Source: CAVVZJ01 sp963752755 (GTDB taxonomy: Bacteria > Planctomycetota > Planctomycetia > Isosphaerales > Isosphaeraceae). Taken from it: 64,000 nucleotides of DNA. The translations under genes were made by a program, and so were the position numbers. Below are positions 52,018 through 62,268 of this stretch, piece by piece (positions within the stretch are counted from its first letter, which is position 1; every line of letters begins with the position of its first letter). The notes beneath the pieces are model-generated. The model worked only from the letters and a program-made list of their open reading frames with translations. It had not been told where the DNA came from and did no database searches. The stretch lies in the NCBI GenBank assembly GCA_963752755.1, contig CAVVZJ010000003.1, forward strand, positions 248,001 to 312,000. Direction: 5' to 3'.

Positions 52018-54659
52018 ATGTCCTCGACGCCGTCGAATGGGCCCGCCTTGAAGTGGCTCGCGGGCGTGGAACCCCCACGCTGCTTCGGGCTCGGCCGCCC
52101 GATGACCACGCTGGGACGCGACTCGGCATGCGACATCGTCCTGCCCGCCGCCTCCGTCTCGCGCCGGCACGCCCGGATCATCCGCCGCAATGGCCGCTAC
52201 CTGCTGGAGGATCTAGACAGTACCGCCGGGACCCTTCTCAACGGACGTCCCGTCCGCGGTTCGGCCCTTCTGAGCGATGGCGACCGGATCGAGATCGGGG
52301 GCTGTCTGCTCGTCTTCTCCGACCCGGATGTCGTGCTACAAACCTGGGCCGCGCCGGCCCCCACGATTTTGAGCCAGAGGGGAACCACTGAGGCCGACGA
52401 ACTGGCCCGGGTCGGCGTTCGGCCGGAGGAGAAGCTGGCGGCCGTGCTGGAGATCTCACGGAGTCTGGTCGGAGCACTGGGTCTGGGAGAGGTGCTGGAG
52501 AAGGTCCTGGACGCCTTGCTGAAGATCTTTCCAGGTGCCGAGCGCGGTCTCATCCTGCTCGAAGACGAGGACGGAGCGGGCCGACTCGCTCCGGCGGCCG
52601 TGCGGATTCGTCGGGAGGAGCCGTCCGGGCCGGAGGTGAGTCAGGCCATCCTGCAATACGTGCTGGCCGACGGTCAGGCCGTTCTCAGCGAGGATGTGAC
52701 GACCGACGTGCGCTTTCTCAGCAGTCGAAGCGTCCAGGAAGCCCGGATCCGTTCATTGATCTGCGCCCCCTGCGCGACCACACGCGGCGGCCGGCCGGCC
52801 TCCTTCAACTCGACACCAGTGACCCTCAGGCCCGGTTCGCGGCCGAGGATCTCGACCTTCTGGCCGCCGTTGCCGGTCAGGTCGCGATGGCGGTGAACAA
52901 CGCGCGGTTACTGGAGCGGACGCGATGCGAGCAGCGTCGGCTGGAACTGCTTGCCGAGGCGGGGGCAGCGCTGGGCTCCTCGCTCGACGTCGCAGAGACG
53001 ATGAAGGCGACGGCCCATCTCGCGGTGCCCTACCTCGCCGATCTGTGCGTGGTCGACCTTCTCGACGAGGCCGGGGAGGTCCGCCGTGTGGCGGCAGTCC
53101 ACGCGGAGCAGTCCAGGCAACCCCTCGTGGACGAGCTTCTCCGCCGCTATCCGCCCGATCCGAGCGGTTCGGAGCCATCGATGCTCTGCCTGCGGAGCGG
53201 CCGGGTCGAGGTCTCGGAATTACGAGACGATGCGTGGTTCACGAGGACGCCGCTCGACGCCGAGCCCCTGGCGCTGGTCCGACAGCTAGGCTTCCGCTCC
53301 TGCTCGTGTCTGCCACTCATCGCGCGAGGAAGGACCCTAGGCGTCCTGTCGCTGGTAGCGACGGCTGACCGTCGCCCGCTCGCTCCGGCCGACCGCGTGA
53401 CCGCCGAGACTCTGGCGCGGCGGGCCGCTCTGGCCGCCGACAACGCCCGTCTGTATCAAGCGGCCCAGGCCGCCGGCCGGGCAAAAGACCGGTTCCTGGC
53501 GGTGCTCTCGCATGAGCTGCGCACGCCGCTGACGCCCATTCTCCTGGCCGCTTCGGCAATTGTCGAAGGTGAGGGTGTCGTGAGCCCGTCGACCTTGGAG
53601 ATGATCCGGCGCAACGTGGAGCTGGAGGCACGGCTCATCGACGACCTGCTCGATGTGGCCCGGATCGGCCGGGGCGATCTCCGGCTCGAACTGGAGATCC
53701 TCGATGCCCACGAGTCGATCCGACGGGCGGTGGCCATCTGCCAGGAACAGACGAGAATGGCCGGGTTGACCGTGGAGCTTGACCTTGGGGCCGCCGCGCA
53801 CCACGTTCGGGCCGACCCCGCTCGGCTGCTCCAGGTGAGCTGGAACCTGATTGGCAACGCAGCCCGCTGCGCGACGGCCGGCGGGACGCTGACCATCCGC
53901 ACGAGCAATCCGCCCACGTCCGCGGGCGGTCTGGCTCAGGAAAGCCTCGTCGTCGAGTTCCAGGATACGGGCATCGGGATCGAGCCGGGGCTTCGGGAGC
54001 GGATCTTCGAGCCCTTCGTGCAAGGGGAGTCGGAGCTGCGAGGCCGGAGAGGAGGCCTCGGCCTCGGACTCGCCATCAGCCGGGCGATCGCCCAGGCTCA
54101 CGGCGGTCGGCTCACGGCCGACAGCCCCGGCCCCGGTCGGGGCTCGACGTTTCGTTTGGTTCTCCCCACGATTCCCGCACCCGAGCTGACGCTGGCGGCC
54201 GGAGTGTCGACGCCCCAGTCCACGCCCGCCCTCGCGGTCCTGAAGATCCTCCTGGTCGAGGACAACCGGGACACGCTCCACTACCTGGCCGCAGTCCTCC
54301 GGCTGCGCGGACACGAGGTGGTCGAGGCTGCCAGCCTGGCCGAGGCCCGGACCGCGGCCTCCGAGTCGGGATTTGATCTGCTCCTCAGCGATATCGAGTT
54401 GCCCGACGGCACCGGCCTGGAACTGATGCGAGAACTGGGTCAGGCCAGCGCGTTGGCGGGGATCGCCATGAGCGGCTATGGTTCTCAGGAGGACTTGAGC
54501 CAGAGCCGGGACGCGGGCTTCGAAGAGCACCTGACCAAGCCGCTCGATGTCGCGACTCTGGAGGCTGCGATCCGGCGGGTCACCTTGCGACACGGCCTGG
54601 ACTCGCCAGAGGGCACCGGTGGGTCGGAACCTGGAGATGCCGACTCCACCAAAAGTTAA
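52018..54659 (+). CDS. FHA-GAF-GAF hybrid sensor histidine kinase with receiver (one frameshift)
   Basis: About 880 aa from ATG 52018 (AGGGAG upstream; TTG 52009 is a worse start). Order: FHA domain about residues 25-105 (TTLGRDSACDIVLPAASVSR, RRHARIIRRNGRYLLEDLDS), GAF 1 (140-290), GAF 2 (320-470), HisKA with VLSHELRTPL near 495, HATPase (GLGLGLAISRAIAQAHGGRL) and a receiver with ILLVEDNRD and LLSDIELPDG (Asp near 790). The frame shifts near 52767 inside GAF 1 (LICA then PLRDHTRRP), consistent with loss of one C from a run of six. The FHA domain should read phosphothreonine, so this protein could link Ser/Thr kinase and histidine-kinase signalling. It has no membrane segment, so it is cytoplasmic. 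Confidence 0.9.
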
Positions 54660-54880
54660 CGTCATCGACCTCCCCCGGCGGTCCTCATGGTCGATGCCCG
54701 TTCGCACCTCGCTCAGAGGGAATCGCGCCTCGTTCCCAAGCCCGAGGATGCGAGTCGGGGCCGCCATCTCGAATGCCCGCAGAAATCCCGAAGTCTCTCG
54801 ATTTTTATCTGGACCATGAATTCTATTTCTATAGAATGAGAGCCGTCGCCGCACTCGCGGGAATCCTGGGGCGAAAACCA
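54660..54880. other. Intergenic region upstream of blaI-like gene
   Basis: About 220 bp between the kinase gene stop and the BlaI-type gene. Its right part is AT-rich and carries the inverted repeat at 54820-54837 described separately. Confidence 0.4.
54820..54837. promoter_or_regulatory. Candidate BlaI-family operator overlapping a -10 element
   Basis: A perfect 7-bp inverted repeat with a 4-base spacer, ATTCTAT-TTCT-ATAGAAT, lies 43 bp before the ATG of the BlaI-type gene. Its right arm contains TAGAAT, a good -10 match (5 of 6), with TGGACC 16 bp upstream as a weak -35. A BlaI dimer bound here would block transcription of its own operon. The sequence differs from the classical TACA/TGTA operator. 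Confidence 0.5.
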
Positions 54881-55297
54881 ATGGCACGACCACCGAGCCA
54901 GTATCCGACGGACGCCGAGCTGGAGATCCTGAAGATCCTCTGGGATGCCGGGCCGTCCGAGCTGGGCCAGATCGTCTCCGCGCTGAAGCGGGAGCGATCC
55001 GTCGCCTCGACGACCGTCGCGACCACGCTGAAGATCATGATGCAGAAGGGCTGGGTCGATCGCGACCAGGGGCCACGCGGCTATCGGTGGTCGGCGCGGG
55101 TGAGCCAGCGGCAGACGACGGCCGGGCTGCTTCGGCGACTGGTGGACCGGGTCTTTGATGGATCGGCCCAACGGCTGGTGGCCCGACTCGTCGAGGACGG
55201 AGCGATCAGCCCCCGCGAGCGCGAGGAGATCCGCCGGCTTCTGGAGGACCACGGGCAGGAGGACGAACCGCCCAGGGCGCGAGGCGAACGACCATGA
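54881..55297 (+). CDS. BlaI/MecI-family transcriptional repressor
   Basis: A 138-aa winged-helix regulator. I start at ATG 54881 because family members open shortly before PTDAELEILKILWDAGPSEL; the upstream in-frame extension is not conserved-looking. The helix-turn-helix region is VASTTVATTLKIMMQKGWVD, followed by GYRWSARVSQRQTTAGLLRR and a C-terminal dimerisation helix (EREEIRRLLEDHG). It represses target operons until its partner protease cleaves it. It overlaps the M56 gene by 4 bp (ATGA), so the pair is translationally coupled. A candidate operator lies just upstream. Confidence 0.93.
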   Translation: MARPPSQYPTDAELEILKILWDAGPSELGQIVSALKRERSVASTTVATTLKIMMQKGWVDRDQGPRGYRWSARVSQRQTTAGLLRRLVDRVFDGSAQRLVARLVEDGAISPREREEIRRLLEDHGQEDEPPRARGERP

Positions 55298-57937
55298 CGA
55301 TCACCGCGTTGATGGAGTCCAGGCTCTGGTTGACGACCGGCCGGACCATGCTGCATTTCCTCTGGGTCGGCGGCGCGCTCGGACTGGTCGCCGCCGTGGG
55401 GCGCCGGGCACTGCGGGCGGCCCCCCCGGAAGTCCGGTATGGGTTCGCCTTGTCCTGTCTGGCGGCGGTCACCCTCGCTCCCGTGGTGGTTGCCGTGTTC
55501 CTGACGGTGACGAAGGCCCCTGAGCCGTCTCGCCACGTTCCGCGGCCCTTCACGGTCTCGGCCCTGATCCCCTGGCCTGCCGAGGCATCGGCCCCGGCGC
55601 TGACGACGGTTCGCTCCTGGCCACGCAGGACCACGGAACCGTTCAACCCGGTCGTTCCGGGGGACGGGCTTCGGTGGGGCCGGCTTCCGGACACGGCGGC
55701 CGCTGTGCTGCCGTGGTTGTGGCTCGTCGGCGCACCGGCGACGTTCGCGCTGCTCGCCACCGGACTGGTCGGAGCGGAGCGACTTCGCCGTCAGGGCCGA
55801 CCGCTGATCGAGGGCGAACTCCCGGCACGCGCCCGCCGGCTCGCCGACCTGTTGGGAATCGTCCGACCGGTGGCCCTGGCCGTCTGCGATCGCCTGGTCT
55901 CGCCGGTCCTGATCGGCGTGGTCCGCCCCTTGATCCTGCTGCCGCCTGCCGCGCTGACCGGTTGGAGCGCCGAGCAGGTCGAGATGGCATTGCTGCACGA
56001 ACTGGCCCACGTGCGACGGCTCGACAACCTGGTCAACCTGGGGCAGCGGCTGGTCGAGTCAGCGCTCTTCTTCCACCCGGTCGTCTGGTGGGTCTCTGGC
56101 TGGGTCCGCCTGGAGCGGGAGCACTGCTGCGACCGCCTGGTCGTGACCCGGACGGGGCGGGCACGCCCGTATGCGGAGCTGCTGGCGTCGCTGGCCACGA
56201 ACGGGGGCCGACCCGGCCGGGCCGTCGTGGCGATGGCCGAGAGCCCGGTCGTCGTCCGGATTCGCTGCATCCTGAACCTGGAGGATCCTTCAATGCGCCT
56301 CTCACGCCCCGTTGTCGCCTTCGCGGCCGCGCTGCTCCTAACGCCGGCCCTGCTGATCGCCTTGCAGGCTGCAGCGCCCGCGCAGGACGAGGACCCGAAG
56401 CCGGAGCCCGCCGCCCAGCATTCGCCGGAGAAGCTTGACACCGCGAAGATTGACGATCTGTTCCGACGGGCGCAGCACGGGGCCACAATGTTCGAGGATG
56501 TGCAGGGTCGAGCACACGCCCTCTCCCGGCTCGCGGCGGCCCGGTCTCGCCTCGGCGATCGCGACGCCGCCCGCCCGCTTTTCGAGGAGGCGGTCCGTCT
56601 CGGTGAGACCGTTCGTTTCGACGACAGCTACTACTCGCCCCATATCCTGCTCTGGATCGCGAGGGCACAGGCCGGGGCTGGGTTCCGCGACGAGGCCCTG
56701 AGGACGCTCCGACGGCTGCTGCAGGTCGCCGAGGCGCCGGTCGAGCGAGACAGTCGTAAGATCGATCTCTATGCCAACATGCTCAAGATCCAGGTTGATC
56801 TGGAAGACCGGGACGGGATTCAGGAGACCTTGCGGCGAGCCCGCCAGTTCTACACGACCTCGAAGGACCCAGCCATCTCGACCTTCGCGCCGCAGTCGCT
56901 GGTCCGGTTGCAGGCGTTCTCGGGGGACCTGCTGGGGGCCTTGCGGATGATTGACGATCCCGCGCTCTTCCAGAATCCGAACGCCGAGAACGTCAGGAAC
57001 CTCCGCCACGGTGCCCTGTTCGCCATCGTCCAGGCGATCGGCCCAAACAACCGCGAGGGGGCCGACGCCGTGCTGGAGGCGGCACGCCAGGCCGTCGATG
57101 CGAATCGGGATGAACGGCCCTGGCGTGGACAGATGACCCGTAACCAGGATCTCCACGCCATCGCCGATGCACAGGCACGGTTGGGCCAGTTCAACGACGC
57201 ACGCAAGACGGCTAATGCAATCGATGCCGAGACCCTACCGGGCCACCTCGCTGAGTCGGCCCGAGTCGAGTTTCTCGACGAGCAGAGATTCCAGAAGGCG
57301 CAGGCCTTCGCGACGATCGCCGAGGGACAGGTGGAGGCCGGCGATCGGGAGGGGGCGAGGCAGTCGGCCCGCGCGGTGATCCAGATCGTCGCGGCGACCA
57401 GGGCGGTGAAGTATCAGGGTTTCCCGCTCCAGCGGGCCATCCAGGTGCTGGCCAGGGCCGGCAAGGCGGAGGAGGCCCTGCGACTGGCCCACACCATGAG
57501 TCCGAGCCCCGCCCAGCGTCTGAAAAACTACGAAAGCGTCGCCCGCGCCCGCCGCGAGGCGGGCGATGAGGCGGGCGCCCGCGAGACCCTCCAGGAGACC
57601 CTGGAGCTCATCCGGAAGCAGATCGACACGACCGAGTTGGTCGCGCCGATCGATCCGCCGTCGTCGTCCCACGAGCTTAACCAGCTTCTGGCCGAGGCCG
57701 CTCACCTCCAGGCCCTGCTCGGCGACGTGCCGGGGGCCATCGAAACGGCGCAAGATCAACGACGGGGGCCAGGAGATCGAGGCCCTGAAACGGCTGGCCG
57801 CGGATCGGGCGGCGGCCGGCGACCTGAACGGGGCGCTGGCGGCGGTCGGTCAGATCAACGCCCCGAAAGCCGAGGCGGAGGCGGTTGAAGGGGTGGCGGC
57901 CGCCCTGACCCGGCGGAACGCGCCACCGGAGCGGTGA
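55294..57937 (+). CDS. M56 (BlaR1-type) membrane metallopeptidase with C-terminal TPR-like domain (one frameshift)
   Basis: About 880 aa. The N-terminal ~350 residues hold the M56 peptidase with LLHELAHVRRLDNLV (zinc HExxH-like motif, near residue 233), flanked by membrane helices (ALGLVAAVGRRAL, VLPWLWLVGAPATFALLA, LLLTPALLIALQAAAPA). There is no penicillin-binding sensor as in BlaR1. Instead the last ~500 residues are TPR-like helical repeats (AARSRLGDRDAARPLFEEAV, ADAQARLGQFNDARKTANAI, AEGQVEAGDREGARQSARAV) that should sit outside the cytoplasm. The frame shifts near 57752 (GAIETA then KINDGGQEIEALKRL). By analogy it would sense an envelope signal through the TPR part and cleave the BlaI-type repressor. 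The signal is unknown. Confidence 0.85.
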
Positions 57938-58016
57938 GGGGGGCTGTCGGTCCTCCGGGCCGTCTCCGCCGTCCAGCGATTGACGAGTTGAGGTCAACAT
58001 CCGCGAGGGGCCCTAT

Positions 58017-58901
58017 TCAAATGGTCGCGGCGGACTCGCAACGTCGGCTGGTCAGTGATTGCAAGTCCCGGAAGGCGGCCAGCGACTCCATGAGCTCGAT
58101 CGGCAGCGCCAGCACCACGGTATTCGAGGACGTCGGGCCCAGGCCGTCGATCGTCTGCAAGGTGCGGAGCATCATCGCGCCGGGACTCTGGGACATCGTC
58201 GTGGCCGCGGCGGAAAGATTGATCGCGGCCTCCTTGTCGCCCGCGGCCTTGGTGATCGTCGCCCGCTTCTCGCGCTCGGCCGACGCCTGCCGCGACATCA
58301 TCTTCTTGAGATCCTCCGGCATATCGATGTCTTGAATCCGCAGCCCGGTGACCTCCAGGCCCCAGCCCTTGGTGTCCTTGATCACATGCTGTTCGATCCG
58401 GCCGGCGATCTCCTCGCGCTCCGTCAGGAGCTGGTCCAGGGTCATCTGGCCGATGACGTCCCGAAGCGAGGTTTGTGCATATTGTGAGATGGCATAGCGA
58501 TAATCCTGGACCATGATGATCGCTTCTTCGGGCTGGGCGACCCGGAAGAACAGGACACCATCGATGGTCACGGGCACATTGTCGCAGGTGATCACTTGCT
58601 GTTTGGGGATGTTGACCGCCGTGACGCGCGTGTCGATCTTGCGCAACTGGTCCACCATCGGAAGGATCAGGAACAGTCCTGGTCCCTTGACGGCGTGGAA
58701 CCTGCCCAGGCGGAACACCACGGCTCGCTCCCACTGCGCGGCCAGATGGATGGCCGAGGCCAAGGTCAGATCGCCCAGAAGCCAGAGGACCGCGACCACC
58801 ACGGCGGTCACGACTCCGAAGGCCCCGAGCAACAGCCAGACCACCCCGCCGCCGAGGGCGAGCAGCACCAAGAAGACCAGACCGGAGATGTAGTTGATCA
58901 C
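58017..58901 (-). CDS. SPFH/Band-7 protein, slipin (stomatin) type
   Basis: A 294-aa protein. I choose the GTG at 58901 because GGGGAGG sits 6 nt before it; the ATG at 59006 would add an unstructured basic leader. The N-terminus has two hydrophobic stretches (LVFLVLLALGGGVVWLLLGA, TAVVVAVLWLLG). The SPFH domain follows: ERAVVFRLGRFHAVKGPGL, ILPMVDQLRKIDTRVTAV, IPKQQVITCDNVPVTIDGVL and LRDVIGQMTLDQLLTEREE. A coiled C-terminal region has SRQASAEREKRATITKAAGD. Stomatin-like proteins form membrane microdomains and often pair with an NfeD protease; no NfeD gene is seen here. It is 220 bp after the phosphatidylcholine synthase gene, same strand. Confidence 0.92.
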   Translation of the reverse strand: MINYISGLVFLVLLALGGGVVWLLLGAFGVVTAVVVAVLWLLGDLTLASAIHLAAQWERAVVFRLGRFHAVKGPGLFLILPMVDQLRKIDTRVTAVNIPKQQVITCDNVPVTIDGVLFFRVAQPEEAIIMVQDYRYAISQYAQTSLRDVIGQMTLDQLLTEREEIAGRIEQHVIKDTKGWGLEVTGLRIQDIDMPEDLKKMMSRQASAEREKRATITKAAGDKEAAINLSAAATTMSQSPGAMMLRTLQTIDGLGPTSSNTVVLALPIELMESLAAFRDLQSLTSRRCESAATI

Positions 58902-59122
58902 GGAACGCCTCCCCCAGCCGCTCCGGCCCGTACCGACCGATCGACGCGATCGAGGGATGATCCCCCAATTGACCACGCGCCTCCTGGGACACGAGCCACC
59001 GGGCACCCGGCTGGGCTTACCGGTCTATTCGCCTGACGGTCCCCCGCATTGGATTGTCGGTCTTCTCGGTCGCAAACGCGGCTCGCCCGACCCGGATCGG
59101 ATGGCGGAGAGGCCCGAGGACT

Positions 59123-60031
59123 TCACAGCCCCGCGCTGACCCGGCGGGCGAGCCAGAACCGCAACGTGACGGCCCAGGAGGCGGCGAGGTAGTAGATCGG
59201 GTAGAGGAGCGAGGCCCAGGCGATCCAGCGGACGACCTGATCGCCCGAAGGTGTCGTCAGCTCGGGCATCCGCCAGACGAGGTAAAGGAGCAGCAGGCCC
59301 CAGATGGCGCCGAGGATGTTGCTCCAGCGGTTCAGGCGGCTGGGCTTCGAGGAGGGGTAGAGGTAACGGCTGGGAACGAAGGTCAGGAGGCCGAGGACCA
59401 CCATGACGCCCAGGGAAACGAAGCCGGGAAAGCGGAGGGCATAAACATAGAAGGCGACGACGTTCCATAGCGAGGGGAAGCCGAGGAAGTAGCCGTCGTC
59501 GGTCTTGATGGAGACCTGGCAGAAGCCGTAGGCGCTGGCGAGCAAGGGCAGGACCAGCCAGCCTTCCCAGCCCTCGGGCAAGACGCCGGCACGCCAGACG
59601 AGGAAGAGGGGCAGGAAGGTGTAGGTGAGGAAGTCGGTGATATCGTCGAGGCGGCGGCCGTCGAAGCCGGGCAGGACCTGCTTGACGCCGACCTTGCGGG
59701 CGAGGGTGCCGTCGGTGGCATCAACAATCGTGGCGACGATCATCAGGGCGAAGGCGCCCTGGAAGGCGGAGGCGTCGCCGCGGACGATCAACACGGCGAT
59801 GGCCGCGGCGGCGACGAGGCCGAGGGCGGTGTAGGTGTGGACGCCCCAGGCCAGGAGCCAGCGGACCCAGCCCGGGGGTGGGGCGGGTCGGCGGAGGATC
59901 GGGCGCGAGAGGCCGGCGTGGCCGCGATCACGCTTGCTGGCGCGGCGGGCCTGGCGCCCTTCCTGGAAACGGCGGCCGGTCTCGACGACCCAGCGGGCCA
60001 CGTGATTCCTCGGCGATTTGCGGTCGACCAT
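59123..60031 (-). CDS. pcs: Phosphatidylcholine synthase-like CDP-alcohol phosphatidyltransferase
   Basis: A 302-aa integral membrane enzyme. The CDP-alcohol phosphotransferase motif is present in full: DGTLAR, then GRRLDDITD (DGxxAR...GxxxDxxxD). Several stretches match bacterial Pcs rather than other members: HTYTALGLVAAAA, KVGVKQVLPGFDGRRLDD, FLTYTFLPLFLVW, YFLGFPSLWNVVAF and LLTFVPSRYLYP. Pcs condenses CDP-diacylglycerol with choline to give phosphatidylcholine in the inner membrane. Start at 60031 (GAGGG upstream); the first 55 residues are basic and not typical, so a later start is possible. It is 93 bp after the methyltransferase gene and in the same transcription direction. Confidence 0.85.
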   Translation of the reverse strand: MVDRKSPRNHVARWVVETGRRFQEGRQARRASKRDRGHAGLSRPILRRPAPPPGWVRWLLAWGVHTYTALGLVAAAAIAVLIVRGDASAFQGAFALMIVATIVDATDGTLARKVGVKQVLPGFDGRRLDDITDFLTYTFLPLFLVWRAGVLPEGWEGWLVLPLLASAYGFCQVSIKTDDGYFLGFPSLWNVVAFYVYALRFPGFVSLGVMVVLGLLTFVPSRYLYPSSKPSRLNRWSNILGAIWGLLLLYLVWRMPELTTPSGDQVVRWIAWASLLYPIYYLAASWAVTLRFWLARRVSAGL

Positions 60032-60124
60032 CGCTCGCCCTCACACCTCCCCCGCGAAGGGAATGCTCGCCCGGGGCCGTCACGAACCGGTCGTGAACGG
60101 GCCGGGCGAGCCCGACGGTGGGGA

Positions 60125-60952
60125 TCAACCGCGCCGGCGCGCCTTGTAAATCCCCCACTTCATGTCACCCGCCTCGCAGAAGCGGACCTTCATCGCCCAG
60201 CGGTCCAGAAGGTAGTTCAGGTCTTCCTCGGAGAAGACGGCGAGGAAGTCCTGTCGCTCGGACTCCAGCCGTCCCATCTCGCGCTTGAGGATGTCGATGA
60301 AACGGTGGGTGGCGTCCTCGACATCGACGTCAACGAAGCCGGCCTGCTCCAGCAACTCGCCGTAGCGCAGGGGGCTGACGACATGGTAGCCGGTCTTGGC
60401 GATGTACGCCTCGAACTCCTCCGAGGCGGTCCCCTCGCCGCGGGCGTAGTCGGTGACGACGAGTGTGCCGTCGTTGTCGAGGAGGTCGTACAGGCGGCGG
60501 AAGAGGGTCGGCTTGTCGTGGACGTGCATCAGAGCATCGCGGCTCCAGACCACGTCGAACTTCTCGGGGAAGTTCTCAGTGAGCACGTCGCCCAGGAGGA
60601 AGCGGACGGAGTCGGAGCCGTCGGCCTGGCGGGCACGTTCCTTGGCGAGGGCATCCATCTCGGGGGCGAGGTCGATGCCGGTGACCTTGGCGTCGTACTG
60701 GCTCGCCAGGTAGAACGCCGCGCCGCCGATGCCGCTGCCGACGTCGAGCACCCGGACGCCCGGCCGCAGCGCATCACCCAGTTTCCGGCAGAGGTCGAGG
60801 GTGGTCTCGTGGCCGCCGGTGCTGATGTAGCCGTCGCCGAAGACCTTCTCGTAGCGAAGGATGCCGGTGCGGGTGTACTGGCCGTTGTTGTCGTAGACGG
60901 GGGCCGGGCTCGCGTTCGCGTTGGCGGACGTCGCCGTGTCGGCGGTGCTCAT
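60125..60952 (-). CDS. Phosphoethanolamine N-methyltransferase-type SAM methyltransferase
   Basis: A 275-aa protein starting at ATG 60952 (GAGGAG upstream). It matches the plant/protist PMT family: VYDNNGQYTRTGILRYEKVF near residue 20, GDGYISTGGHETTLDLCRKL, SAM motif VLDVGSGIGGAAFYLAS near 65-80, VTGIDLAPEMD, then DVVWSRDALMHVHDK and WGIYKARR at the end. These enzymes add three methyl groups to phosphoethanolamine to give phosphocholine. It stands between a kinase-like and a Pcs-like gene on the same strand, so the module could supply phosphocholine or choline for lipid head groups. The gene is intact. Confidence 0.9.
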   Translation of the reverse strand: MSTADTATSANANASPAPVYDNNGQYTRTGILRYEKVFGDGYISTGGHETTLDLCRKLGDALRPGVRVLDVGSGIGGAAFYLASQYDAKVTGIDLAPEMDALAKERARQADGSDSVRFLLGDVLTENFPEKFDVVWSRDALMHVHDKPTLFRRLYDLLDNDGTLVVTDYARGEGTASEEFEAYIAKTGYHVVSPLRYGELLEQAGFVDVDVEDATHRFIDILKREMGRLESERQDFLAVFSEEDLNYLLDRWAMKVRFCEAGDMKWGIYKARRRG

Positions 60953-61158
60953 AGGGACTCCTCGGGTCATTGCAGGCGGGCGACGGGGCGGTCTGCCCTG
61001 GCTTGAGCGGCTGGGGCCATTCCCCGACAAGGGCAGGCTGCTGGGCTGAAAAGAATTGTGAAGTTTACGAAAACCGGGTGAAAACCGCGAGAAGCATTGT
61101 AGTCTCCTTCCCCGATCCGTCCAAGACATCCCGTCGGAAACTTCATCGAGGCTTCACA

Positions 61159-62078
61159 TCACGTTCCCTGGTCTGTTCCCACGTCCGCGAGCTGGCGGTC
61201 GAGCCGGCGACGGGCCTCGCGGTAGGCGGCGAAGTTGTCGCGGGCGTAGCGGTGGTAGTCGAAGTCCAGGTCCGAGGCGATGGTCTGGATGACCGACCAG
61301 AGGGCCTCGCGCAGCGAGGAGATGGCCCGCATGACGCGCAGTTCGCCAAGCTCGCGCCGGGAGACCGCGCCGCGGTAGGCGCGAGGAGGGCCTCCTCGGC
61401 CTCGTCGGACAGGCCGCTGTTGGAGGCGATGTTGGCCAGGTCGAACATGGGGTGACCGACTCCCGCGTATTCCCAGTCGACAATCCGGATGCGACCGCTG
61501 GACGTCTCTTCGAGGAGGTTCGCCGGCAGCAGGTCGTTGTGGCAGAGCACGGGGGTAAAGGGCGCGATCCGTCGGGCGAGCCCTCGGGCGTCGTCGAGCA
61601 GTCTGTCGAGATCCTCGGGCAAGCGGGCCTCCAACTCGCGGGCGGTCTGGGCGTAGGTGCGGACCGTCTGGAAGGCGGAAAAATACAGGGTCATCCCCGC
61701 CAGGCCGTCCCAGCCGTCATGCAGGGTGCGGACCACCTTGGCGAGCCGGTCGAGGCGCACGGGTTCGCGGACCTCCTCGGCGTTGAGGGTCCGGGCCTCG
61801 AGGAAGGCGCTGATGAGGATGCCCTCCTCCTGGTGGACGACCTCCGGGGCGACGCCGAGCCCCCAGGCGGCGCGCTGGCAGGTGACCTCGTTGCGCCGGT
61901 CGATCCCGAGCAAGGGCCGCTCCTCGCCGAGCCGGGCCACGAACGAGCGGCCGAGCCCGTCGTCCCGGACGAGGAAGTTGCGGTTGGTGATCCCGCCCGG
62001 CAGGGGCTCGATCGTGACCGGTCCTCGCCAGTAGTCGAGGGTCCGCAGGCGCTGTTCGTGGACACGTTCCAGGTTCAT
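61159..62078 (-). CDS. Choline/ethanolamine kinase-family phosphotransferase (one frameshift)
   Basis: About 306 aa from ATG 62078; a TTG start 45 bp upstream is possible. The fold is that of choline/ethanolamine kinases: PLPGGITNRNFLVRDDG at the nucleotide loop, SFVARLGEERPLLGIDR, HNDLLPANLLEE (catalytic Asp and Asn) near 185, and RIVDWEYAGVGHPMFDLANI (DxD/DWEYA metal motif). The frame shifts near 61385 (EEALLA then YRGAVSRRELGELR), consistent with one missing G, and ends at the TGA at 61159. I infer phosphorylation of choline or ethanolamine. It is 206 bp ahead of the methyltransferase gene. Confidence 0.88.
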
Positions 62079-62268
62079 CGGCGGGCGACCGTCCAGCGGG
62101 GCGTTGTCGGACCTTTCCGGCAAATACTTTGCTTATAACGACTTCCGGGCGGGGATGGTAGGGGTGACTGACCGGCCCGCCCGGTCCGAGCCGGCGATGG
62201 GACCGGGAGCGGCCCCCGACCGGGTCGGGGCTCTCCATGAGGCGAGGAGGCCGGGAATGGGCGCCGGG

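Noticed and set aside
52753..54893. Minus-strand ORFs opposite the FHA-GAF kinase (141 and 518 codons)
   Set aside because: Antisense frames of a well-supported kinase gene, with low-complexity composition.
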